Assembly: GCA_002496425.1 (NCBI GenBank)
Contig: DAJS01000022.1
Location: 29,803-41,236, forward strand
DNA length: 11,434 nt
Direction of reading: 5' to 3'
Source: Acidilobaceae archaeon UBA162
GTDB taxonomy: Archaea; Thermoproteota; Thermoprotei_A; Sulfolobales; Acidilobaceae
The position numbers and the translations under genes were made by a program. The number at the start of each line of letters is the position of its first letter. The first letter of the stretch is position 1. Positions 4,842-11,434 of the stretch are shown here, piece after piece. Under the pieces are notes generated by a model that saw nothing but the letters and a program-made list of their open reading frames with translations, had not been told where the DNA came from and made no database searches.

Positions 4842-7589
4842 ATGGAGTTAGGCGCTGGATCCAGCGATGAGGACGTCTATAGGCTGCTGAGGCCCTACGT
4901 GGCCGCCTGGTTTAGAGAGAAGTACGGTTCCTTCACGGAGCCCCAGAGGGGTGCCATACCCCTCATAAAGGCCGGGAAGAACGTGCTAATATCGAGCCCT
5001 ACTGGCACAGGGAAGACGCTTGCCGCCTTCCTAGCCATACTTGATGAGCTGCTGGGCCTCTCAGAGGTAGGAGCGCTTGAGAACAGGATATATGCGGTCT
5101 ACGTGAGTCCCCTGAGGGCCCTTGACAACGACATGTACAGGAACCTGGTGCAGCCGCTTCAGGAGATAACTGAGAAGGCAAAGTCCATGGGTTATAACGT
5201 CGGTGAGGTTAGGGTTGCCACCAGGACCAGTGACACGCCGCCTGAGGAGAAGCAGAGGATGAGCAGGAGGCCTCCTCATATACTTATAACCACGCCCGAG
5301 AGCCTTGCCATAAGCCTTGTTGCTCCGAGGTTCAGGGAGAGGCTCTCATCTACACGCTGGATAATAGTTGACGAGATCCATGAGCTGGCCTCGAACAAGA
5401 GGGGCTCTCACCTAGCCCTGACGCTCGAGAGGCTTGAAGAGCTAGTCAAGGAGAAGGGGCTGCCTGGGCTCCAGCGGGTAGGGCTCTCAGCAACCATAGC
5501 GCCACTCGACGAGGTCGCTAGGTTCCTGGCTGGCTACAATGACGACGGTAGTCCTAGGCCCGTTGAGATAGTCGACGCGAGGTTCGCCAAGCCCTTTGAC
5601 ATAAGTGTGGTGACGCCCAAGGTGGACCTCATACACGGTGATCCAAATAAGATAAACGAGGAGATTTATAGAACTATAGCTGAGCTCTCCACGAAGGCCC
5701 GCACGACCCTAGTGTTCACCAACACCAGGAGCGCCACCGAGAGGGTGGTCTACAAGCTCAAGAAGCTCATGTCGTCCCAGGGCTATGTTGACATGGATGA
5801 GATAGAGGCCCATCATAGTAGCCTCTCACGGGGTGTGAGGCTTGAGGTCGAGGAGAAGCTGAAAAAGGGCCTTCTCAAGATCGTTGTCTCAAGCACAAGC
5901 CTTGAGTTGGGCATAGACATAGGCTACATAGATCTGGTGGTTCTGCTCAGCAGCCCTAAGAGCGTCAGCAGGCTGTTACAGCGCGTAGGCAGGTCAGGGC
6001 ACCACATAACTCAGGTCAGCAGGGGCGTGCTGGTGGTAGTGGATAGGGATGACCTTGTCGAGTGCTCGGTGCTGGCCAGAGCAGCCATGGACAGGAGGAT
6101 AGATGGCGTGAGGATTCCCAGGAACCCGCTTGACGTGCTTGCCCAGCACCTGGTCGGCATGGCCATAGAGAGGAGGTGGTCTGTTGACGAGGCCTACAGG
6201 CTGGTCAGGAGGGCCTACCCGTTCCATGGCATAAGCTTTGATGACTTCATGGCAGTGCTCAGGTACCTGAGCGGCAAGGACCTAGAGGGCGAGGGCGTGT
6301 ACTCCAAGATATGGCTTGACGAGTCTACCAACGAGTTCGGAAGGAAGAGGGGAGCCAGGATGATTTATCAGCTCAACGCCGGTACCATACCCGACGAAGC
6401 AAAGATAGCAGTGATAAGCAATGGAAGTATGATAGGGAGCCTTGAGGAGGAGTTCGTGGAGATCCTAGAGCCTGGCGACGTCTTCGTGCTAGGAGGCAAG
6501 ACGTACAGGTTCCTAAAGGCCGACGGCATGAAGGTGTATGTGGAGCCGGCGGAGCACGAGAGGCCGACGGTGCCCAGCTGGTTCAGCGAGATGCTGCCTC
6601 TGAGCTTCGACAGCGCCCTGCTCGTGGGCGAGTTCAGGGAGAGCGTGGCAGAGCTCATAGGGGAGGGGAAGGCCGAGAAGGCCAGGAGGCTCCTCATAGA
6701 GCACTACAGGCTCGAGCCACATGCGGCCGACGAGGTTATCCAGTACATCTGGGAGCAGCTGGCCTATGTGGGCACTGTGCCTGGCAGGAGGACGGTGCTC
6801 ATAGAGTACTTCCCAAGCGACGGCGAGTGGAACATAGTGTTCCACATGCTCTTCGGCAGGAGGGTCAATGACGCCCTATCGAGGGCCTACGCCAGCGTTC
6901 TCTCCGACAAGCTTAACGTGCCGGTCAAGGTGTCCGTAACCGACAATGGCTTCATGCTGTCATACGAGGGCAGGGAACCTGACGAGAAGCTCATCAGGTC
7001 CCTGCTCTCATCGGTCAGCTCAGATAACGTAAGGGCACTGCTGGAGAGGGCAGTTAGGAGAACCGAGATGATGAGGAGGAGGTTCAGGCACGTGGCCCAG
7101 AGGAGCTTCATGGTGCTCAAGCGCTATAGGGGGCATGAGAGAAGCCTTGAGAAGCTCCAGCTGAGCGCCCAGAGGCTGCTAGAGGTACTGCTGGAGGAGA
7201 TGCCGGACACACCTGTGGTCAGGGAGACCTACAGGGAGATACTTGAGGACTACATGGATATAGAGGACGCAGCCAAGGTCCTATCATGGATTGAGGGAGG
7301 GCAGCTGAGGGTTGAGATAAGGGGACCACTTCCCTACCCGAGCCCCTTCGCGCACAACATATACGTGAAGGGCTACAGTGACGTGGTCCTCATGGAGGAC
7401 AGGAGGAAGCTACTGGCGTACCTCCACGATAGGATAGTTGAGTACCTAAAGGAGCGTGGCGCCCAGGCCCTGGCGGCTCCTCAGCAGCCGGGCGACGGCA
7501 GTGGGCTAGACATAGCCCTCCTCGACCATCCTCCTGGCAGCGGCGTCCCAGGGGGCGTCCAGGAGTCCCAGGGGCAACAGTATGACTAG
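4842..7589 (+). CDS. Lhr-type superfamily 2 DNA helicase
   Basis: 915 residues, normal for the Lhr core. Lhr helicases are 3'-5' translocases linked to DNA repair and replication stress. RecA1 holds a Q-motif-like 'FTEPQ' (31-35), Walker A 'SPTGTGKT' (52-59), 'TPES' (151-154), the Lhr-typical DEIH box (177-180) and motif III 'SAT' (216-218). RecA2 has 'TLVFTNTRSATE' (289-300), 'STSLELGIDIG' (351-361) and motif VI 'QRVGRSGHH' (380-388). Residues from about 400 to 880 match the family's winged-helix and beta-barrel-like C-terminal region ('PRNPLDVLAQHLVGMA', 'GTVPGRRTVLIEYF'). The last 40 or so residues are a Pro/Gly/Gln-rich low-complexity tail, two thirds of it encoded across the 84-base antisense overlap with the permease. 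The ATG at 4842 follows GTGAGGG closely. The family is sure; assignment to the aLhr1 or aLhr2 branch is not made. Confidence 0.95.
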   Translation: MELGAGSSDEDVYRLLRPYVAAWFREKYGSFTEPQRGAIPLIKAGKNVLISSPTGTGKTLAAFLAILDELLGLSEVGALENRIYAVYVSPLRALDNDMYRNLVQPLQEITEKAKSMGYNVGEVRVATRTSDTPPEEKQRMSRRPPHILITTPESLAISLVAPRFRERLSSTRWIIVDEIHELASNKRGSHLALTLERLEELVKEKGLPGLQRVGLSATIAPLDEVARFLAGYNDDGSPRPVEIVDARFAKPFDISVVTPKVDLIHGDPNKINEEIYRTIAELSTKARTTLVFTNTRSATERVVYKLKKLMSSQGYVDMDEIEAHHSSLSRGVRLEVEEKLKKGLLKIVVSSTSLELGIDIGYIDLVVLLSSPKSVSRLLQRVGRSGHHITQVSRGVLVVVDRDDLVECSVLARAAMDRRIDGVRIPRNPLDVLAQHLVGMAIERRWSVDEAYRLVRRAYPFHGISFDDFMAVLRYLSGKDLEGEGVYSKIWLDESTNEFGRKRGARMIYQLNAGTIPDEAKIAVISNGSMIGSLEEEFVEILEPGDVFVLGGKTYRFLKADGMKVYVEPAEHERPTVPSWFSEMLPLSFDSALLVGEFRESVAELIGEGKAEKARRLLIEHYRLEPHAADEVIQYIWEQLAYVGTVPGRRTVLIEYFPSDGEWNIVFHMLFGRRVNDALSRAYASVLSDKLNVPVKVSVTDNGFMLSYEGREPDEKLIRSLLSSVSSDNVRALLERAVRRTEMMRRRFRHVAQRSFMVLKRYRGHERSLEKLQLSAQRLLEVLLEEMPDTPVVRETYREILEDYMDIEDAAKVLSWIEGGQLRVEIRGPLPYPSPFAHNIYVKGYSDVVLMEDRRKLLAYLHDRIVEYLKERGAQALAAPQQPGDGSGLDIALLDHPPGSGVPGGVQESQGQQYD

Positions 7590-8996
7590 GAACAGGGCGG
7601 CCGAGGCCTCAAGGGCTGTCAGAGGCCCAGAAGTGGAGAGCAGCAGGATGAGCACTATGTAGGCCATGGCCACTACGCTTATCAGCAACGCTCTGGCCCT
7701 GACCTGGCCCGGCACAACGCCCTCATGCCTTGCCTGAGGGGTTATCACGAGGTAGGCGTACATGAGTGACATCAATGTCGAGAGGCTCGGAACCGCTAGG
7801 AGTAGGGCCGGGACGTAGCTTAGCGCCGGCCTGAGTTTCAGCAGCCACATTACATACATGGCCACCGCGAAAGGGGCTGAGATGGCCAGCGACGATATGG
7901 CTGAAGCCATGGCAGCATGTCTGAGATATCTCCCAGGCCTCATGGAGGTGAAGGCAAGCCAGGGCCTCTCAAGCATGATCCAGCTGGCCGTGAAGCTAAT
8001 AGCCAGCACCCCAACCACCATCACCGGGAAGTAAAGGTATATGAAGCCAGTCGAGTTGCTACCCTGTACAAGCTTGTTAAGGTCTAAGGGCCTCAGGTAC
8101 CCAGAACCTATCAGGAAGGCGCCGGCAGCAACATAGGCTGAGGCCACGGCAGAGACTATTACTAATAGCATAGTTAAGCTTATCCTTCCAGTATAGTACC
8201 TTCTTCCTCCGCCCACACCTCCAAAGCTGGCTATGGTTGAGATTGCCATCAGCTTGGCCTTATATATAGCCCTCAGCGGAGAGGTCCCAGCAAAGCTGAG
8301 CGACCTTGTCACAGTCTCTCTCCCGCCGAAGCCTGACGGTGAGGCTGCGTAGCCGTAGAGGACCGGAGCCCTTGAGAGCCTCGAGACAGTCACGGCCGTT
8401 AGGGCTACTGTGATGACAAGTAGCGTAGCCAACCCGGGGGTCGCGTAGCCGTAGAACATTGCCGAGGGGGCAACCGGGATGCCAAATAGGGGCGAGAGGG
8501 TCCAGATCACAAGGGCTGCGACCGCTAGGGCCCTCTGCCTGAGCTGGAGCTCCGCCACCGAGATTGAGAGTGACGTGAGGTATATTGCGAACAGGGTCCC
8601 GCCGGCCACGGCATAGGTAGGCGGGAGGCCGATCAGAGGGAGTACCCAGCCCAGCCACACTACTGTCAAGGCGCCTGAGACGACCAGTTGGCCTATGTAG
8701 AGTGCTAAGGCCAGCTGGGACCTGTTTAGGGGGAGCGTGAACAGGTAATCCCTGTCTGACTTGAGGACGGAGAGCCCTCCCTGGAAGGAGAGCAGAAAGG
8801 TAAGCACGGCCGAGTAGATGACGGCTATGGTCTTCTCGCCGCGAAGAGCTTGGGAGGAGAGCGCGGCATGGCTGCTGTAAAGGAAGGAGCCTGAGGCTAT
8901 GCCGTAGGCCAGCACGAGGAGCACTATAATTAACATTACCCTTGAGACTCTCGTCCTGAGCACGAATCCCAACAGCTTAAGGTACCTGCTCGGCAT
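7506..8996 (-). CDS. ABC-2 type transporter permease, apparently two fused half-permeases
   Basis: 496 residues, strongly hydrophobic, with about twelve predicted membrane helices. Helices cluster at about 20-40, 56-75, 98-122, 127-148, 155-175 and 188-205, then again at 275-297, 318-342, 360-385, 390-418, 435-455 and 463-482. The cytoplasmic stretch 'LKSDRDYLFTLPLNRSQL' (78-95) is the family's conserved coupling segment ('DYLFTLP'). A related stretch, 'MLERPWLAFTSMRPGRYL' (341-358), appears in the second half, which suggests internal duplication. Its ATG overlaps the last 20 bases of the ATPase gene upstream, so the two are one unit. GAGG ten bases before the ATG supports this start. The C-terminus ends within the helicase gene on the other strand. 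Export is more likely than uptake because no substrate-binding protein is present; substrate unknown. Confidence 0.88.
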   Translation of the reverse strand: MPSRYLKLLGFVLRTRVSRVMLIIVLLVLAYGIASGSFLYSSHAALSSQALRGEKTIAVIYSAVLTFLLSFQGGLSVLKSDRDYLFTLPLNRSQLALALYIGQLVVSGALTVVWLGWVLPLIGLPPTYAVAGGTLFAIYLTSLSISVAELQLRQRALAVAALVIWTLSPLFGIPVAPSAMFYGYATPGLATLLVITVALTAVTVSRLSRAPVLYGYAASPSGFGGRETVTRSLSFAGTSPLRAIYKAKLMAISTIASFGGVGGGRRYYTGRISLTMLLVIVSAVASAYVAAGAFLIGSGYLRPLDLNKLVQGSNSTGFIYLYFPVMVVGVLAISFTASWIMLERPWLAFTSMRPGRYLRHAAMASAISSLAISAPFAVAMYVMWLLKLRPALSYVPALLLAVPSLSTLMSLMYAYLVITPQARHEGVVPGQVRARALLISVVAMAYIVLILLLSTSGPLTALEASAALFLVILLPLGLLDAPWDAAARRMVEEGYV

Positions 8997-9702
8997 TCGT
9001 CATCAACCTCGCCACAACCGACTCTATGGGCTCGTCCTCCCTCCCCAGCTTTCTGAGCCCATCAAAGGTGCCCTGCCAAACCACTCTGCCGCGGCTTATT
9101 ATGACCGCATGATCTGTGAGCCTGCCGGCCACGCTCATTATGTGCGTCGCCACGAGTGTGGTAGCGTTAAGGTCTGAGAGGATCTTTATAACCTGCTCCT
9201 GCGTAGGTATGTCAAGGTAATTGAGCGGCTCATCAAGGAAGATCACCCTGGGCTTGTGGATTATCGCGAGGGCTATGGCCAGTCTCTGCATGTTACCCCT
9301 TGAGAGTGCAGAGACCCTGTAGCGCTCGTACTGTCTGATGCCGAGTAGGTCCATAATCTCCTCAGCCCTGTCCCTAGGGTCCTCAACGCCCCTCAGAGCA
9401 GCTATGTACTCCAGGTTCTCCCTAACAGTGAGCGTAAGGTAGGGGGTAGCATCCTCGGGCAGGTAGCCTATGTACCTCTTGACCTCATAGTTGCTTGAGG
9501 GGTCAGCGCCCAGCACCCTCACGGAGCCCCTGTCAGGCTTCATGAGTCCCACCAGCAGCCTCAGCGTTGTCGTCTTGCCAGCACCGTTGGGGCCAAGCAG
9601 CGCATACCTGCCGCCCTCTGGAACTGAGAACGAGAGCCCTCTCAGGGCCACTGTGGTGCCGTAGGCCTTATAGACGTCATTAAGCTCAATGGCGGCCTCC
9701 AA
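8977..9702 (-). CDS. ABC transporter ATP-binding protein (ABC-2/NatA-like)
   Basis: 241 residues. It hydrolyses ATP to power the permease encoded directly downstream. Walker A 'GPNGAGKTT' (37-45), Q-loop region 'IGYLPEDA' with Glu83 in place of the usual Gln, signature 'LSRGNMQR' (133-140) in place of LSGGQ, Walker B 'VIFLDEP' with catalytic E158, D-loop 'NYLD' (161-164), and H-loop H187 in 'ATHIMS'. The 'YLPE' variant and loosened signature are common in the CcmA/NatA group, so the protein should be active. A 'TLTVRENLEYIAALRG' segment is typical of the same group. The start is TTG at 9702-9700. An AGTTTTATC box lies about 37 bases upstream, giving a short leader containing AGGTTAGGAG. The 3' end overlaps the permease start by 20 bases. 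Confidence 0.95.
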   Translation of the reverse strand: MEAAIELNDVYKAYGTTVALRGLSFSVPEGGRYALLGPNGAGKTTTLRLLVGLMKPDRGSVRVLGADPSSNYEVKRYIGYLPEDATPYLTLTVRENLEYIAALRGVEDPRDRAEEIMDLLGIRQYERYRVSALSRGNMQRLAIALAIIHKPRVIFLDEPLNYLDIPTQEQVIKILSDLNATTLVATHIMSVAGRLTDHAVIISRGRVVWQGTFDGLRKLGREDEPIESVVARLMTNAEQVP

Positions 9703-9734
9703 GCTCCTAACCTACGTTGATGAGGAGATAGGAG

Positions 9735-9743
9735 GATAAAACT
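9735..9743 (-). promoter_or_regulatory. TATA-like box for the ABC transporter unit
   Basis: On the minus strand this reads AGTTTTATC, in the 47-base gap between the MFS stop and the ATPase TTG. Transcription would begin near 9714, leaving about a dozen leader bases. It suggests that the ABC genes can be expressed independently of the MFS gene. Confidence 0.4.
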
Positions 9744-9749
9744 CTCTCC

Positions 9750-10967
9750 CTAGGACCTGACCCTTGACCTCAGCGCCCTCCTAAGGTCCTCAGGAAGCAT
9801 GAGGAGCGGCATGCCAATGACCTCGATGCCCCTGAAGTACCATGCAATCCCTGCAGCGGCCCCCAGGGCCCAGAGGGCTGAGGCGAAGGTGAGGTAGGCC
9901 TCAGGACTGAGAGAAAGCATTGGGTAGAGTATGGCTGACCAGATAAGGTAGGGGACAAGCCTCACTACGCTTATCCCCGTGGCCCTAGAGCTCGTCGGGA
10001 ACGTGGTGGACTCAAGCACGTTTCTCGACGCCCACACCGTCTCGGTGAAGACTCCGTTAATGGCCAGGACTGCCATGAATGCCCCTACATTGCCTAACTC
10101 CACAGCAGGAATGGCAGCTATGGACGTGGCCAGGCCGCCGAGGAAGCTGGCCAGGACGAACTTCTTTGAGCCAAGCCTCCCCACCAGGGCTGCGGCTACC
10201 AGTCCACCGACGAGCTCGCCGGCGAAGTAGAGGAATATCAGCTTGTTAGATATTGAGGGGAAGAGCGCTGGCCCCACGTCAAGGGCCAGGTAGCCGAAGG
10301 TGAGTACTGATGAAATGCCCATGGCGACCAGCATTATGACGAGAACGCCCATGCCGCTGCCAACTACCTGCATGTGACCCCTAGCCTTGGCGGGCACCGA
10401 GGACCAGGGCAGGGACTCAGGGACCATGGATCTGGTGAAGGCCAGGATACCTATGGCAGCCACTATGAGGCCCGCCAGCCAGGCTCTCTCAGTAGCCACA
10501 GATATAGTGCCAGTGGCATAGGCTATCCCGGCCGCCAACGCGGCGCCTGCGTTGCCCACGTTGGTTATCAGGACGACCAAGACCTCCCTGAGCTCCAATG
10601 GTGCGCTCTCAACTATGTAGCTCAGCACTATAGGCACCTCGCCTCCTATGGCCACCTGGGCCACCAGGAGCCCGGACAGAAGCCATGACAGGCTGTTAGA
10701 GGTTACGACGAGCGTAGCGCCGATGGCGTATATCAGAAGCATGGCTATGTAGGCCCTCTTCCTACCCACTAGGTCAGCTACCCTCCCAAGTGTGAGGTTG
10801 CCTATCAGCGTGCCGATGGGCACTGTAAGGAGTACCAGGGGTATGGAGCTGGGCCCCACGAAGGGCCAGAGGGCTGATATGCTGGGCAGGGTCACAAATA
10901 TGCCCTCTAGCATCATGTCAAGCGTGGTTGACGCTATCACCAGCTTCTGATCCCTGGCGAGCCTCAA
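9750..10967 (-). CDS. Major facilitator superfamily transporter
   Basis: 405 residues with about eleven to twelve hydrophobic helices. The loop after helix 2 carries MFS motif A, 'GRVADLVGRKR' (61-71), and helix 4 has 'GGEVPIVLSYIVESAP' (108-123), matching the G-x-x-x-x-x-x-x-x-x-E motif of sugar-porter-like and aromatic-acid/metabolite-type MFS members. The second half repeats motif A weakly ('AALVGRLGSKKF', about 260-271). The protein is a secondary carrier of the cytoplasmic membrane, driven by proton or substrate gradients; the substrate cannot be read from the sequence. The start is TTG at 10967-10965, with only a weak ribosome-binding site (AAGGA about ten bases upstream). The gene precedes the ABC unit on the same strand with 47 bases between, but a separate TATA-like box makes co-transcription uncertain. 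Confidence 0.9.
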   Translation of the reverse strand: MRLARDQKLVIASTTLDMMLEGIFVTLPSISALWPFVGPSSIPLVLLTVPIGTLIGNLTLGRVADLVGRKRAYIAMLLIYAIGATLVVTSNSLSWLLSGLLVAQVAIGGEVPIVLSYIVESAPLELREVLVVLITNVGNAGAALAAGIAYATGTISVATERAWLAGLIVAAIGILAFTRSMVPESLPWSSVPAKARGHMQVVGSGMGVLVIMLVAMGISSVLTFGYLALDVGPALFPSISNKLIFLYFAGELVGGLVAAALVGRLGSKKFVLASFLGGLATSIAAIPAVELGNVGAFMAVLAINGVFTETVWASRNVLESTTFPTSSRATGISVVRLVPYLIWSAILYPMLSLSPEAYLTFASALWALGAAAGIAWYFRGIEVIGMPLLMLPEDLRRALRSRVRS

Positions 10968-11004
10968 CTTGGTGCATCCTTGGCTGCTTGGTCTTGGCTC
11001 TAGG

Positions 11005-11012
11005 CAATTTAG
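11005..11012 (-). promoter_or_regulatory. TATA-like box for the MFS gene
   Basis: CTAAATTG on the minus strand is the only AT-rich element in the gap 10968-11083. It is centred about 41 bases before the TTG start, predicting a leader of about 15 bases. Confidence 0.35.
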
Positions 11013-11030
11013 CCCTTGCGGATCCTAAGC

Positions 11031-11062
11031 GCCCTGCAGGGCCCCCGGCCTTAGCCTAAGGC
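11031..11062. repeat. Two adjacent palindromes in the gap upstream of the MFS gene
   Basis: GCCCTGCAGGGC (11031-11042) is a perfect 12-base palindrome. GCCTTAG-c-CTAAGGC (11048-11062) is a perfect 7-base inverted repeat with a one-base centre. Both lie about 20 to 50 bases after the stop of the unrecognised gene and upstream of the MFS TATA-like box. They could be a transcription-end hairpin for the former, though no T-run follows, or upstream binding sites for the latter. Confidence 0.5.
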
Positions 11063-11083
11063 GAGGCCTGTTCCTTCACTTTG

Positions 11084-11434
11084 TCAGGGCACAACTCTTG
11101 ACCTCTTGGCCGACTCAAGCGCCCTGACTATTGCGTCGGCCACGGTCCTCCCTATGAGCTCCCTGCTGAGCCCCCGCAGTTCGCTAGAGGGAATTGAGGC
11201 CAACCCGATAGGGCCGGTGAAGGTGGAGGCCCCAACAGGCGACGGCGAGGCCTCCTCACATCTCCCGAAGCTGACCCTCCTTCCCAGCGCCTCCAGCACA
11301 GCCCTCTCAAAGTCGCTCGCGTGACCAGCGTCGACGCCCAGGACCTGCCAGTAGTTTACCAGCACAACTGTTAGCCTCCCCGCGCTGGAGGCCATGATCT
11401 CTCTCAGGGAGGCCTCGAGGGCTGGCCAGTTGCC
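11084..11434 (-). CDS. Unrecognised protein, C-terminal part
   Basis: The frame is open to the right edge, so the ATG at 11395 is probably internal; 116 codons and a TGA are visible. I do not recognise the family. The fragment begins 'GNWPALEASLREIMASSAG', followed by a hydrophobic strand ('RLTVVLVNYWQVLGVDAG'), a helix ('SDFERAVLEALGRRV'), a Pro/Ser/Gly-rich stretch with one Cys in 'GRCEEASPSPVGAS', and a final helix ('RTVADAIVRALESAKR'). This alternation looks like the end of a soluble alpha/beta domain with no membrane segment. The codon choice (AGG, CTC, GCC) is the same as in neighbours, so it is very likely a real gene. It lies upstream of the MFS gene on the same strand, 116 bases away, with palindromes between. 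Confidence 0.7.
   Translation of the reverse strand, partial: GNWPALEASLREIMASSAGRLTVVLVNYWQVLGVDAGHASDFERAVLEALGRRVSFGRCEEASPSPVGASTFTGPIGLASIPSSELRGLSRELIGRTVADAIVRALESAKRSRVVP

Noticed and set aside
9719..9760. Possible C/D-box guide RNA (TGATGA ... CTGA)
   Set aside because: The outer boxes are present by sequence, but internal D' and C' boxes are missing, and the span overlaps the MFS 3' end. TGATGA also occurs often in the coding sequence here.

Overview
The window looks like chromosomal DNA of a GC-rich, probably thermophilic crenarchaeote. The main signs are a strong preference for AGG/AGA arginine and ATA isoleucine codons, frequent GTG and TTG starts, GGTGA/GAGGT-type ribosome-binding sites, AT-rich TATA-like boxes in otherwise GC-rich gaps, and very tight packing. 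The gene content also fits: an SCP-x type thiolase paired with a DUF35 partner, an archaeal Lhr-type helicase, and a small membrane protein resembling DUF2208. An Acidilobales-like source is my guess; the sequence alone does not prove it.

Layout. Positions 1-510 (+) are the 3' part of a PfkB sugar/nucleoside kinase. Positions 507-2242 (-) are a two-gene unit, thiolase then DUF35 protein, joined by a GTGA overlap. A 206-base divergent control region follows, with three CCTTAAGG-like palindromes, and then a stand-alone SCP2 lipid-carrier protein (2449-2799, +). An amidohydrolase of the aminohydrolase/deaminase type (2796-3890, -) faces away from a four-helix membrane protein (3964-4755, +) across a 73-base gap containing a clean inverted repeat. 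A long Lhr-type helicase (4842-7589, +) runs into the 3' end of an ABC-2 permease (7506-8996, -), whose ATPase lies upstream (8977-9702, -). An MFS transporter (9750-10967, -) and the 3' part of an unrecognised gene (11084-11434, -) complete the window.

How the genes may work together. Thiolase, DUF35 protein and SCP2 domain plausibly form one acyl-CoA/lipid module: the thiolase is of the type that eukaryotes fuse to SCP2 in SCPx. The ABC ATPase and permease form one exporter-like transporter, and the permease appears to be two half-permeases fused. The other genes have no evident shared pathway.

No tRNA, rRNA, CRISPR array, insertion sequence or attachment site was seen. No stretch above 300 bases lacks a gene; the largest gaps are 2243-2448 and 10968-11083. 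All three convergent gene pairs overlap at their 3' ends, by 4, 4 and 84 bases. I found no complete new defence or mobile system. The most interesting points are the palindrome array at the thiolase/SCP2 promoter, the half-lost zinc knuckles of the DUF35 protein, and a possible CTG start of the thiolase.
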